Source: Streptomyces sp. NBC_00704 (GTDB taxonomy: Bacteria > Actinomycetota > Actinomycetes > Streptomycetales > Streptomycetaceae). From it: a DNA stretch of 64,000 nucleotides. A model generated the notes under the pieces. The model was given only the letters and a program-made list of their open reading frames with translations. It was not told the origin of the DNA and made no database searches. The DNA is taken from NCBI RefSeq assembly GCF_036226605.1, contig NZ_CP109000.1, positions 1,488,001 through 1,552,000 of the forward strand. The letters run 5' to 3'. Of this stretch, positions 28,409 to 37,514 are shown one piece after another (position 1 is the first letter of the stretch; the number at the start of each line of letters is the position of its first letter). The translations under genes and the position numbers were made by a program.

Positions 28409-28920
28409 CGCTCCGGCTCCCTCCTTCGCTCGTCGACGCCGTGTGTCCGCCGGGTCCTCGGGCACATCCTGCGCCGAGGTCACTGCTGAGTTCTCTGCAC
28501 CCTATGCATGTTCGGCAAACCGTTTCATGTGCCCGTCACATCGAGGACGCACGGGGTGACACGGGACCCCACAGTTCACGCCAGTCGCTCCGGGCCCGGA
28601 AACGGCGGGTGCGGCGCGGCTCTCCCGTTCTCCGGTTCAATGCGCGAGCGGCCCCCGGTGTTCCCGCCCGTCCCCGGCGTCACCGGCGGACCGGCTCGGG
28701 GATGAGTGTAGCTCTGCGTGGTTGGCCGAATTCCTCCCGTCGGGCCGCCCGCGCGCGGGCCCCTCGGATCCCGGCACGCGTGCGTGCCGGACTCCTGGGC
28801 GAAAGCACGCCGAACGGGGGCGGGAGGGGATCCGGACGGCCCGAGGGGCGGGCCCCGGCGCGGGCCGTGAGGCCGTGCGCCGGCGCCCGCCCCTCGGCGG
28901 ACGGCCGCGGTGCTGTCAGG
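28409..28920. other. 512-bp intergenic region without a supportable gene
   Basis: No frame with convincing coding character. It should contain the cupin regulator promoter (AT-richer stretch at 28495-28530) and the end of the betaine operon. A perfect 9-bp hairpin with a 2-base centre (28771-28790) is the only clear structure. Confidence 0.6.
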
Positions 28921-30735
28921 TCACCGGGCCGCCCGGCTCTCCTGCCCCGAGCCGGCGACCGGTACCCACCGGTCGACGAGCGCGGGGTTGTCCTTCAGCC
29001 AGGTCCGTACCGCGTCCTGCTCCTTGCCCTTGCCGGCCTTCTGGATCAGCGCCTCCAGACCGGTGAGCTGGGCCTCGGTCATCCGGAAGTCCTTGAGCCA
29101 CTTCCCGACCTGGGGGTGGTCGGCGGCGAGGCCCCGCCGCGCCACGGTGTGCACGCCGTCGCCCTTGCCCCAGGCGCCCCGGGGGTCCTTGAGCTTCTTC
29201 AGGTCGTAGTCGCTGTACGCCCAGTGCGGCGACCACAGCGTGACGGCGATCGGCTTCTTCGCGGCGTACGCGCGCTTGAGCTCGGCGAGCATCGCGGGCG
29301 TGGAGCCGTCGACGACCGTGTAGGCGCCGTCGAGGCCGTACGCGCCCATGACCTTGTCCTTGAGCAGGCCCATCATCCCGGCGCTGGGCTCGATGCCGGT
29401 GATCCTGCCGCCGAACTCGGAGGCGTGGCTCTTCAGGTCCGCGAGGGAGTTCACGTCCTTGACGTACGAGGGGACGGCGAGCTCCAGTGAGGTGGGGCCG
29501 TACCAGGAGCCGAGGTCGTCGAGCCGGTCGCCGTACTTCTTCCAGTACTCGGCGTGGGTGGTGGGCAGCCAGGCGTCGGTCTGGAAGTCGATCTGGCCGG
29601 TGGCCACGCCCGTGTAGAGGGGGCCGGCGGCGTACTGGGCGGCGGTGACCTCGAAGCCGCGTTCCTCCAGGAGTTCCTTCCAGAGGTAGGTGGAGGCGAT
29701 GCCCTCGTCCCACGGGATGTAGCCGATCTTGATCTCCTCGCCCTTGCCGACGTCGGAGGCCGATGCCTCGGCGGTGCCGGAGGGGGAGCCGAACACGCCC
29801 ATGCCGCCGGCGACCAGGGCGAGGACGACCACGCCGACCACGGCGACGGCGGGGCGCGGACGGTGCGTCCACACGGTGGCCCGGGCCTTGGCGGCGGTGC
29901 GGCGGCCGAGCGGGGAGATCCGGGTGCCGAGGGCGCCGGTCATCCGGTCCAGGTAGACGGCGAGGACGACGATGCCCAGGCCCGCCTCGAAGCCGAGGCC
30001 GATGTCGAGCCGGCCGATGGCCTCGTTGACGGCGCCGCCGAGGCCGCCGGTGCCGACCATGCCGGCGATGACGACCATCGACAGGCCCAGCATGATGACC
30101 TGGTTGACGCCCGCCATGATCGTCGGCAGGGCGAGCGGCAGCTGCACGCGCAGCAGGGTGTCGCGGGGCGTGGTGCCGAACGCCTCGGCCGCCTCCACGA
30201 GGTCGCCGTCCACCTGGCGGATGCCCAGCTCGGTCATCCGCACGCCGGGGGCGAGCGCGAAGATCAGGGTGGCGACGACGCCCGCCGGGACCCCCATGCC
30301 GAAGAACAGGATGGCGGGGATGAGCAGGACCATCGACGGCATCGTCTGGAGGAGGTCCAGCACCGGGCGCAGGGTCGCGCTGACGGCCCTGGAGCGGGCG
30401 GCCCAGATGCCGAGCGGGACGGCGGCCGCCAGGGCGATCAGCGTGGCGACGAGCACCAGCGACAGCGTCGACATGGCCTCGTCCCACAGCGCGAGGGAGT
30501 CGATCAGGGCGAACCCGGCGAAGGTCAGGAGGCCCGCGACCAGGCCGCGCAGCCACCAGGCGAGCACCGCGAGGATGCCGGCCAGGAGGAGCGGTTCGGG
30601 GGCGGTGAGAACGGCGTCCAGGCCGTCGTACATGCCTTCGACGACCGCCTTGACGGCGTCGAAGAGCCAGGACATGTGGGTGACGAGCCAGTCGACGCCG
30701 GAGTCGACCCAGTCGCCGAGGTGGAGCCTAGGCAC
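28921..30735 (-). CDS. Betaine/choline-type ABC transporter, fused permease and substrate-binding protein
   Basis: 604 residues. Residues ~40-290 are a ProW/OpuAB-like permease with about six helices and the EAA loop (EAAEAFGTTPRDTLLRVQLP). After another helix (about 300-318) comes an extracellular ProX/OpuAC-like glycine betaine-binding domain (320-600, IKIGYIPWDEGIASTYLWKE, DAWLPTTHAEYW, VTLWSPHWAY). Aromatic residues of the ligand cage are visible. This is the OpuA-type fusion, so the ATPase plus this one polypeptide form a complete importer. It overlaps the ATPase stop by 8 bp. Role: osmoprotectant uptake, including osmotic stress during differentiation (family knowledge). Confidence 0.93.
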   Translation of the reverse strand: MPRLHLGDWVDSGVDWLVTHMSWLFDAVKAVVEGMYDGLDAVLTAPEPLLLAGILAVLAWWLRGLVAGLLTFAGFALIDSLALWDEAMSTLSLVLVATLIALAAAVPLGIWAARSRAVSATLRPVLDLLQTMPSMVLLIPAILFFGMGVPAGVVATLIFALAPGVRMTELGIRQVDGDLVEAAEAFGTTPRDTLLRVQLPLALPTIMAGVNQVIMLGLSMVVIAGMVGTGGLGGAVNEAIGRLDIGLGFEAGLGIVVLAVYLDRMTGALGTRISPLGRRTAAKARATVWTHRPRPAVAVVGVVVLALVAGGMGVFGSPSGTAEASASDVGKGEEIKIGYIPWDEGIASTYLWKELLEERGFEVTAAQYAAGPLYTGVATGQIDFQTDAWLPTTHAEYWKKYGDRLDDLGSWYGPTSLELAVPSYVKDVNSLADLKSHASEFGGRITGIEPSAGMMGLLKDKVMGAYGLDGAYTVVDGSTPAMLAELKRAYAAKKPIAVTLWSPHWAYSDYDLKKLKDPRGAWGKGDGVHTVARRGLAADHPQVGKWLKDFRMTEAQLTGLEALIQKAGKGKEQDAVRTWLKDNPALVDRWVPVAGSGQESRAAR

Positions 30736-31810
30736 GGGCGGTCACCTTCTCCCCGGTGCCGCGCGGGCCGGCGCAGGCGGCCTCGTCGTCCTGTCCGTCG
30801 CCCAGGAAGCGCACCAGGCGCTGCCGCGGCACGACGCCGACGAGCCGCCCGCCGTCGACGACGGCGACCGGGTGCGGCAGACGGGCGCTGAGCGCGCACA
30901 GCGCGGTGAACGGGGTGTCGGGGGCGGCCGTCCGGCAGCCGCAGTCGGCCTCGTCGCCGCGGACCGCGGTGTCCATGACGGCGGAGGCGGTCAGCACCCG
31001 CGCGCGGTCGACGTCCTGGATGAAGGAGGAGACGTAGTCGTCCGCGGGGCGCAGCAGGATGTCCTCGGCCGTGCCCGTCTGCACGATGCGGCCGTCGCGC
31101 ATGACGGCGATGCGGTCGCCCAGGCGCATGGCCTCGTTGAGGTCGTGGGTGATGAAGACGATGGTCTTCTTCAGCGTCTGCTGGAGGGTGAGGAGCTGGT
31201 CCTGCATGTCGCGGCGGATCAGCGGGTCGAGCGCGCTGAACGACTCGTCCATGAGCAGCAGGTCGGCGTCGGTGGCCAGGGCCCGGGCCAGCCCCACCCG
31301 CTGCTGCATGCCGCCGGACAGCTCGTCCGGCCAGGACGTCTCCCAGCCGGCCAGGCCGCACAGCCGCAGCGCCTCGGCCGCGCGTTCCTCGCGCTCGCGG
31401 CGCGGGACGCCCTGGACGGCCAGTCCGTAGGCGACGTTGTCGAGGACCGTGCGGTGCGGGAAGAGCGCGAAGTGCTGGAAGACCATGCTGATCTTCCGCG
31501 CGCGGACCTCGCGCAGTTCGCGGTCGCTGAGCGCGGTGAGGTCCTGGCCGTCGAAGAGGACGCGCCCGGCGGTCGGCTCCAGCAGCCCGTTGAGCATGCG
31601 CAGCAGGGTGGACTTGCCGGATCCGGACAGGCCCATCACGACGAAGATCTGTCCCGGCCGCACCGTGAAGGACGCGTCGACGACGGCGGCCGTGGCGCCC
31701 TCCGCGCGCAGCTGCGCACGGTCGGCTCCCGCGCGGAGCCGTTCGACGGCCTGCTCCGGTCGTCTGCCGAACACCTTGTGCAGATGCTCGGCCTCTAGCC
31801 TGGATGACAC
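30728..31810 (-). CDS. Betaine/proline ABC transporter ATP-binding protein
   Basis: 360 residues. Walker A (GLSGSGKST), Q-loop (QHFALFPH), signature (LSGGMQQRV), Walker B ([13 protein letters not shown]) and H-loop are intact. The C-terminus (about 270-350) is a CBS-like regulatory domain with CGCR at about 287 ([14 protein letters not shown]...), which in OpuA/ProV systems senses ionic strength. It is the first gene of the two-gene operon. An ATG start was chosen; no strong ribosome site decides it. A 205-bp upstream spacer to the divergent exonuclease gene holds the promoters. Confidence 0.93.
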   Translation of the reverse strand: MSSRLEAEHLHKVFGRRPEQAVERLRAGADRAQLRAEGATAAVVDASFTVRPGQIFVVMGLSGSGKSTLLRMLNGLLEPTAGRVLFDGQDLTALSDRELREVRARKISMVFQHFALFPHRTVLDNVAYGLAVQGVPRREREERAAEALRLCGLAGWETSWPDELSGGMQQRVGLARALATDADLLLMDESFSALDPLIRRDMQDQLLTLQQTLKKTIVFITHDLNEAMRLGDRIAVMRDGRIVQTGTAEDILLRPADDYVSSFIQDVDRARVLTASAVMDTAVRGDEADCGCRTAAPDTPFTALCALSARLPHPVAVVDGGRLVGVVPRQRLVRFLGDGQDDEAACAGPRGTGEKVTARA

Positions 31811-32015
31811 GCGTGCCTCTCGGTGGGGGACGGGACCGGAGCAGTGGGCGACCGCAGACGGCCGGCGGGGTGACCCGCCCTGCTCCGCGGCGACCCCTGC
31901 CCTGGCCGGCCGGGAGCAAACGCATCAGTGGCTCAGTTCACAGAAGGCGCGCCGGACGTTCACGTCTGCCACGGGAGTGAATACACGGCCGTCACGCGTG
32001 CGCGTGTGCGGCATG

Positions 32016-32945
32016 ATGCGTGGCGTGACCGGACGACTGATGCTCCTCGACACCGCCTCGCTCTACTTCCGCGCCTACTTCGGCGTCCCGGACTCCGTGC
32101 GGGCGCCGGACGGCACTCCGGTGAACGCCGTGCGCGGGCTGCTGGACTTCATCGACCGGCTGGTGAAGGACCACCGGCCGGACGAGCTCGTCGCCTGCAT
32201 GGACGCCGACTGGCGGCCCCAGTGGCGGGTGGACCTGATCCCCTCCTACAAGGCGCACCGCGTCGCCGAGGAGCGCGCGGGCGGACCGGACGAGGAGGAG
32301 GTGCCGGACGCGCTCTCGCCGCAGGTGCCGGTCATCGAGGCGGTCCTGGACGCGCTCGGCATCGCGCGCGTGGGCGTCGCGGGCTACGAGGCGGACGACG
32401 TGATCGGCACGTTCACCGGAATCGCCAAGGGCCCGGTGGACATCGTCACCGGAGACCGCGACCTGTACCAGCTGGTGGACGACGCGCGCGGGGTGCGCGT
32501 GCTGTACCCGCTCAAGGGCGTCGGCACGTTGCAGATCACGGACGAGGCGTGGCTGCGCGAGAAGTACGGCGTCGACGGTCCCGGGTACGCCGACCTGGCG
32601 CTGCTGCGCGGCGACCCGAGCGACGGACTGCCGGGCGTGCCGGGGATCGGGGAGAAGACCGCGGCGAAACTGCTGGCCGAGTTCGGCGACCTGGCCGGGA
32701 TCATGGCGGCCGTCGACGACCGCGGGGCCAGGCTGACGCCGTCGCAGCGCAAGCGGCTGGACGAGGCCCGGCCGTACGTGGCGGTCGCGCCGAAGGTGGT
32801 CAAGGTCGCCGGCGACGTGCCCCTGCCGGAGGTGACGACCGCGCTGCCGCGCACGCCGCGGGACGGGGCGACACTGGAGGCGCTGGCGCAGCGCTGGGGG
32901 CTCGGTGGATCGTTGCAGCGGCTGCTGACGACCCTGGCGTCCTGA
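32016..32945 (+). CDS. 5'-3' exonuclease (PIN/H3TH domain, FEN-like)
   Basis: 309 residues. The flap/PolA-like exonuclease has the PIN-like acidic residues (LLDTASLYFRAYF, VACMDADWRPQWR, IPSYKAHR, YEADDVIG, TGDRDLYQL) and the helix-3-turn-helix DNA-binding motif (GDPSDGLPGVPGIGEKTA). It probably acts in Okazaki primer removal or repair, alongside DNA polymerase I. The start is uncertain: ATG 32013/32016 and GTG 32025 are in frame; none has a good ribosome site. Confidence 0.9.
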   Translation: MRGVTGRLMLLDTASLYFRAYFGVPDSVRAPDGTPVNAVRGLLDFIDRLVKDHRPDELVACMDADWRPQWRVDLIPSYKAHRVAEERAGGPDEEEVPDALSPQVPVIEAVLDALGIARVGVAGYEADDVIGTFTGIAKGPVDIVTGDRDLYQLVDDARGVRVLYPLKGVGTLQITDEAWLREKYGVDGPGYADLALLRGDPSDGLPGVPGIGEKTAAKLLAEFGDLAGIMAAVDDRGARLTPSQRKRLDEARPYVAVAPKVVKVAGDVPLPEVTTALPRTPRDGATLEALAQRWGLGGSLQRLLTTLAS

Positions 32946-32975
32946 ACGGGGGCGCACCCCGAAAGCGATGCTAAC

Positions 32976-32989
32976 TTAGGTTAACCTAA
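32976..32989. promoter_or_regulatory. DmdR/IdeR-type iron box before the siderophore-interacting protein gene
   Basis: A perfect 14-bp palindrome TTAGGTTAACCTAA 24 bp before the start codon, matching the TTAGGTTAGGCTAACCTAA consensus of iron-dependent DtxR-family repressors. Repression in iron excess is predicted. Confidence 0.85.
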
Positions 32990-33012
32990 CTACATCGACA
33001 TGGGAGGCCGTC

Positions 33013-33888
33013 ATGGCAGAACGTCCGGCACGGAAGCCGCGCAAGCCTCACTCCGCGCAGGTCGTCCGCACCGAACGGCTGACCCCGCACATGCAGCGCG
33101 TCGTCCTCGGCGGCGAGGGCCTGGCCGGGTTCGCCGCGGACACGTGCACCGACCACTACGTGAAACTCCTCTTCGGCCCCGAGGGCGTCACCTATCCGGA
33201 GCCGTTCGACCTGGACCGGATCCGCGCCGAGTTCCCTCGCGAGCACTGGCCCGTGACCCGGACGTACACCGTGCGCCACTGGGACGCCGGACACCGTGAA
33301 CTGACCCTGGACTTCGTGATCCACGGCGACGAGGGCCTGGCCGGACCGTGGGCGACGCGCGTGCGGCCCGGCGAGACGGTCCGCTTCATGGGCCCCGGCG
33401 GCGCCTACGCGCCCGACCCGGCCGCCGACTGGCATCTGCTGGCCGGCGACGAGAGCGCCCTGCCCGCCATCGCGGCCGCCCTGGAGTCGCTCCCCGCCGG
33501 CGCCCTCGCCCACGCCTTCATCGAGGTGGCGGGCCCGGAGGAGGAGCAGAAGATCGAGTCCGACGTGGAGGTCGTCTGGCTGCACCGCGGCGGGCGGCCG
33601 GCCGGCGAACGGCTCGTCGAGGCCGTGCGGGCGCTGCCCTTCCCGGAGGGCCGCCTGCACGCGTTCGTGCACGGCGAGGCCGCCTGCGTGAAGGAGCTGC
33701 GCAAGCTGCTGCGCGTCGAGCGGGCGGTCCCCCGCGAGGACCTGTCGATCTCCGGCTACTGGCGGCTCGGCCACGACGAGGACGGCTGGCAGGCCACCAA
33801 GCGCGAGTGGAACGCCCGCGTCGAGCAGGAACAGGAACCGGAGCAGGAGCAGGAGCAGGAGCGGCAGGGCGCGACGCCGACCGCGTGA
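33013..33888 (+). CDS. Siderophore-interacting protein (ferric-siderophore reductase)
   Basis: 291 residues. An N-terminal FAD-binding barrel (about 15-125; TRTYTVRHWD is the flavin motif) precedes the SIP C-terminal NAD(P)H domain (LLAGDESALPAIAAALESLP, FVHGEAACVKELR, SISGYWRLGHDEDGW). It reduces ferric siderophores in the cytoplasm to release iron. The GGGAGG site and ATG are clear, and an iron box overlaps the promoter. The C-terminus is an unusual acidic/Gln run (EQEQEPEQEQEQEQERQ) that probably arose by slippage of a GAGCAG repeat. Confidence 0.93.
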   Translation: MAERPARKPRKPHSAQVVRTERLTPHMQRVVLGGEGLAGFAADTCTDHYVKLLFGPEGVTYPEPFDLDRIRAEFPREHWPVTRTYTVRHWDAGHRELTLDFVIHGDEGLAGPWATRVRPGETVRFMGPGGAYAPDPAADWHLLAGDESALPAIAAALESLPAGALAHAFIEVAGPEEEQKIESDVEVVWLHRGGRPAGERLVEAVRALPFPEGRLHAFVHGEAACVKELRKLLRVERAVPREDLSISGYWRLGHDEDGWQATKREWNARVEQEQEPEQEQEQERQGATPTA

Positions 33889-34247
33889 CCCCGGCGGACG
33901 GCGGCCCGCACCCGCAGCGGCGGGCCGCCCGCCGCGCCTGCCGAACCCCCGCGCCCGCCGGCGCGCACCCCGCCCACGACCGCCCCGGCCGCCGCACGGT
34001 ACGCCGGCCCCCGGCCCCCCCCATGTCCCGGCCGAACGCCCTCGCCCTCCCCGAGGGCCGTCTCCCCAACGTCCCGCGTCCCGCGCACCGGTGACCCGCC
34101 CCGGCCGCGAGCCGAACGCCGAACGCCGGCAGGACGACCCACCCGTACCGGCCCCGCGCCGGCCCGCACGCACGCGCGCGCGTGCACCCGTGCGTGCGAG
34201 GCTCACCCGCTGCACGGCCGCTCGGCCGACCCGTCCGGTCGCCCCGC
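33889..34247. other. 359-bp intergenic region with a 9-bp-stem hairpin
   Basis: Between the convergent SIP and GNAT genes. A perfect 9-bp stem (34166-34174 with 34189-34197) may terminate one or both transcripts. No coding frame is supportable. Confidence 0.55.
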
Positions 34248-34829
34248 TCAGTCGCCCTGCACGCGCGCGTGGAGGTGCATGTCGTGCCAGCCGTCCGGAT
34301 GGAGGCAGGCGCTGCGCCGGATGCCCTCGAACGTGAAACCGGCCTTGCCGGCGACCCGGCAGGAGGCCTCGTTGGCGGTGGCGTGATGCAGTTCGAGCCG
34401 GTGGAAGCCGACCTCGTCGAGGGCCCAGCGGGCCAGGGCGGCCGTGGCCCGGGGAGCGACCCCCCGGCCGCGCGCCGCTCTCGCGGTCCAGTACGCGACC
34501 TCCGCGACGCCCTCGTCGAGCAGGATGCTGCGCAGCGCCACCCGGCCCAGCAGCTCGCCGGCGCCGGCGTCGACGACGGCCCACTGGACGCTGCGCTCCT
34601 CCTCCCAGGCCGCACACCACTCCCTGATCCAGCCGGCCACCTCCTCCACGGAGTCGGCGGCCCGGACGTGCCACTGGTGCATCGCCGGGTCCTGGAAGGC
34701 GTCGTGGACGGCGGGGGCGTCGTCGGGCCGCCAGGGGCGCAGGAGGAGGCCGTCGCCGGTGGGGACCACGGGCTGCGGCACGCTCGAGAGGGTTCCGGCG
34801 GGAAGGACGGGGCCGACTGTGTAGGGCAT
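34248..34829 (-). CDS. GNAT family N-acetyltransferase (RimJ/RimL-like)
   Basis: 193 residues. A GNAT fold with acetyl-CoA motif ARAARGRGVAPRATAALARWA and the following FHRLELHHATANEASCRVA, KAGFTFEGIRR. This group acetylates protein N-termini or small amines; the target here is unknown. ATG at 34829 has AGGA at good spacing; the ATG three codons upstream is an alternative. It converges on the SIP gene. Confidence 0.82.
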   Translation of the reverse strand: MPYTVGPVLPAGTLSSVPQPVVPTGDGLLLRPWRPDDAPAVHDAFQDPAMHQWHVRAADSVEEVAGWIREWCAAWEEERSVQWAVVDAGAGELLGRVALRSILLDEGVAEVAYWTARAARGRGVAPRATAALARWALDEVGFHRLELHHATANEASCRVAGKAGFTFEGIRRSACLHPDGWHDMHLHARVQGD

Positions 34830-34895
34830 GATCCGCATCCTGCCGACGGCTCACGAGGAGTCAACGGGTTTTCCCCCGCCGTACGCTGGACCCCG

Positions 34896-35885
34896 ATGAG
34901 ACGCCGCACGCCGCCCCCGCCCCCTCCCCTACCGCAACGCGACGGCGTCGACCCGGTGCGGGTGCGGCTGCCGGGCGAGGGCTCCTGGGCCACCGTGCGC
35001 GAGCACCTGGTCGAGCGGCTCGGCGCGGCGCGCGCCCCGGTCGTGGACGCGATGCTGGAGGCCGGGCAGGTCGTCGACGCCGACGGACGGGCGGTCACGG
35101 CGGAGACGGCGTACACGCCGGGGACGTTCGTCTGGTACCACCGCGAGCTGCCGCCCGAGACGCCCGTGCCGTTCCCGCTGGAGATCGTGTACCGCGACGA
35201 GCACCTGGTCGTCGCCGACAAGCCGCACTTCCTGGCGACCACCCCGCGCGGCAGCCATGTCGTCGAGACCGCGCTGGCCCGGCTGCGGCGCGAACTGGGC
35301 CTGCCCGCGCTGGGCGCCGCGCACCGGCTCGACCGGCTCACCGCCGGTCTGGTGCTGTTCGTCGTGCGTCCCGAGGACCGCGGCGCGTACCAGACGCTGT
35401 TCCGCGACCGCCGGGTGCGCAAGGTGTACGAGGCGGTCGCGCCGTACGATCCCGCGCTCGCCCTGCCGCGGACGGTGCGCAGCCGGATCGTCAAGGAGCG
35501 GGGCGTCCTGGCCGCCTACGAGGTGGCGGGCGAGCCCAACGCGGTGAGCCGCGTCGAGCTGGTGGAGCACGGGGCCCGCGGGCTCGGCCGGTACCGGCTG
35601 CTGCCCGCCACCGGCCAGACCCATCAGCTGCGCGTCCACATGAACGCGCTCGGCGTGCCGATCCTCGGCGATCCGCTGTACCCCGTGGTGGCCGGTCCCG
35701 GACCGGCCGGCGACTTCCGGCGGCCGCTGCAACTGCTGGCGCGGGAGCTGGAGTTCACCGATCCGGTCACGGGCAGGCGGCACCTGCTGCGCAGCGGGCG
35801 CGTCCTGGAGGCCTGGACCGCGTACGACCGTTGGGCCGCCGGCCCGCGGCCGCCGGACGCGCCGCGGCCGGGAGCGGCTCAGTAA
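34896..35885 (+). CDS. RluA-family RNA pseudouridine synthase
   Basis: 329 residues. An N-terminal extension and S4-like start (PVRVRLPGEGSWATVREHLVE) precede the RluA catalytic motif HRLDRLTAGLVLF, with D as the nucleophile. PATGQTHQLRVHMNALG and ILGDPLYP complete the family. It isomerises uridine in rRNA or tRNA. The last 7 bp overlap the convergent P450 gene. ATG start; the Pro-rich start (TPPPPPPLPQRD) is unusual. Confidence 0.88.
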   Translation: MRRRTPPPPPPLPQRDGVDPVRVRLPGEGSWATVREHLVERLGAARAPVVDAMLEAGQVVDADGRAVTAETAYTPGTFVWYHRELPPETPVPFPLEIVYRDEHLVVADKPHFLATTPRGSHVVETALARLRRELGLPALGAAHRLDRLTAGLVLFVVRPEDRGAYQTLFRDRRVRKVYEAVAPYDPALALPRTVRSRIVKERGVLAAYEVAGEPNAVSRVELVEHGARGLGRYRLLPATGQTHQLRVHMNALGVPILGDPLYPVVAGPGPAGDFRRPLQLLARELEFTDPVTGRRHLLRSGRVLEAWTAYDRWAAGPRPPDAPRPGAAQ

Positions 35886-37438
35886 CCGCGCCACCAGGCC
35901 AGGAAGCGCCGCCAGGCGTTCGGCCGGCGGACCGGCCCGGCGGGGTGCGGGACGTCCGGTCCGGACGGTGACGCGGGCGCGGCGCCGGGCACGGGCGCGG
36001 ACGTCGGCGCCGTCGGGATCGGCGCGTGGACGGGCGTCGGCGTCGCAGCGGCCGGCGGCTCGGCGGCCGCTGCCGGGGCGGACCGCACGGGCGCGGGCGC
36101 CGGAGGCGTCAGACGCTGCGGCGGGATCGGGGCGTGGCTCGGCTTGTGCTTGACGTCCTGCTGGTCCCTGGGCTCGAAGCGCACCGGCAGCGCGACGAGG
36201 TGCCGCGACGCGATCGACATCGTCCACCGCAACTCGTCCTCGGGGCAGTCGAGTTGCACGTCGGGGAGTCGCGTCAGCAGCGCGTCGACGCCGACGTCGG
36301 CGATCGCGCGGCCGATGTCCTGGCCGGGGCACTCGTGCGGACCGCTGCCGAAGGCGAGATGGGAGCGGTTGCCCTGCATGTGCGCGGACAGGTCGGGGCG
36401 CACCCGGGGGTCGACGTTGCCGGGCGCGGGCGCGAAGAAGAGGCCGTCGCCCCGGCGGATGCGCTGGCCGCCCAACTCGGTGTCCTGCTTGGCGAAGTAG
36501 CCGAAGATGGTGCTGAACGGGGGCTCGTCCCACAGGGACTGCTCGACGGCCTCGGCCACCGTCATCTGCCCGCCGTTGAGCCGGGCGAGGAAGCGCGGGT
36601 CGGTGAGGACCATGCGCAGGACGTTGGAGAGCAGGTTGACCGTGTTCTCGTAGGCGGCGAACAGGACCAGGCGCAGATGCTCCCTGACCTCGTCGTCGGT
36701 GAGCCCTGCCGGGTGGGTGATGAGGTGGCTGGTGAAGTCGTCCTCCGGCTCGGCGCGGCGGCGGGCGGTCAGCCGGGCCAGCGCCTCGACGACGTACTCG
36801 TGACTGGCGACGGCGGTCTCGCTGCCCTTGAGCGCGTCGCGGGCGGAGTGCACCATCGTGTCGTTGTACTCGTCCGGCATGCCGAGGATGTGGCACATCA
36901 CGGCCATCGGCAGGTGCTCGGCGAAGTCGCGGACCAGGTCGGCGCGGCCCAGCTCGCAGAAGCGGTTGACCAGGCGCTGGGTGGAGCGGTTGATGTAGCG
37001 GCGCACACTGCGGTCGTCGATGGTCGCCATGGCCGCCGTGACCGCGCCCCGCAGCCGCTTGTGCTCCTCGCCCTCGGCGTGCGCGCAGATGGGCTGCCAG
37101 GCGATGTGCGGCATGAGCGGGTGGTCGGGCCGGACCCTGCCCTGGAGCAGTTGCGACCAGATGCGGCTGTCCTTGGTGAAGAGCGAGGGCGTGCGCGCCA
37201 TGCGCAGGTTCTCGGCGTGGCCGAGGACCATCCACATCGGCAGGTCGTCGTGGAGCAGGACCGGCGCGACGGGGCCGTACTCCTCGCGCAGCCGCTCGTA
37301 GAGTTCGTTCAGGTCCTCCGCGCCGGGGCCGTAGAGGCGGGCCAGTCCGCCGGGGCCCCGGTGGTGGGCGGGGCAGCCGGACGGCGGGTCCAGGGCGAGG
37401 TCGTGCGGGCCGGTGGGGGTGGGGTGTTCGGGAGTCAC
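35879..37438 (-). CDS. rarE: Cytochrome P450 lacking the ExxR motif (CYP157-like, conservon gene E)
   Basis: 519 residues. The heme-binding segment HLAFGSGPHECPG carries the axial C370. The I-helix reads FAAYENTVNLL. The K-helix position normally reading ExxR is EQSLW (299-303): the Arg is missing. CYP157 family members have exactly this replacement (published for S. coelicolor CYP157C1, recollection), so the protein is probably structural/regulatory or an atypical enzyme. A Pro/Ala-rich ~90-residue tail ends in RRFLAWWRGY. It is last gene of the conservon, 76 bp after the GTPase gene. The symbol is by synteny. Confidence 0.88.
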   Translation of the reverse strand: MTPEHPTPTGPHDLALDPPSGCPAHHRGPGGLARLYGPGAEDLNELYERLREEYGPVAPVLLHDDLPMWMVLGHAENLRMARTPSLFTKDSRIWSQLLQGRVRPDHPLMPHIAWQPICAHAEGEEHKRLRGAVTAAMATIDDRSVRRYINRSTQRLVNRFCELGRADLVRDFAEHLPMAVMCHILGMPDEYNDTMVHSARDALKGSETAVASHEYVVEALARLTARRRAEPEDDFTSHLITHPAGLTDDEVREHLRLVLFAAYENTVNLLSNVLRMVLTDPRFLARLNGGQMTVAEAVEQSLWDEPPFSTIFGYFAKQDTELGGQRIRRGDGLFFAPAPGNVDPRVRPDLSAHMQGNRSHLAFGSGPHECPGQDIGRAIADVGVDALLTRLPDVQLDCPEDELRWTMSIASRHLVALPVRFEPRDQQDVKHKPSHAPIPPQRLTPPAPAPVRSAPAAAAEPPAAATPTPVHAPIPTAPTSAPVPGAAPASPSGPDVPHPAGPVRRPNAWRRFLAWWRGY

Positions 37439-37514
37439 AGGGGGTCGCTCCGAAACTGTGCCGGACCCGGTGTGGTGCCGGATCCGGTGCCGGTGGTCGG
37501 TGGGGCCGTGCGGG

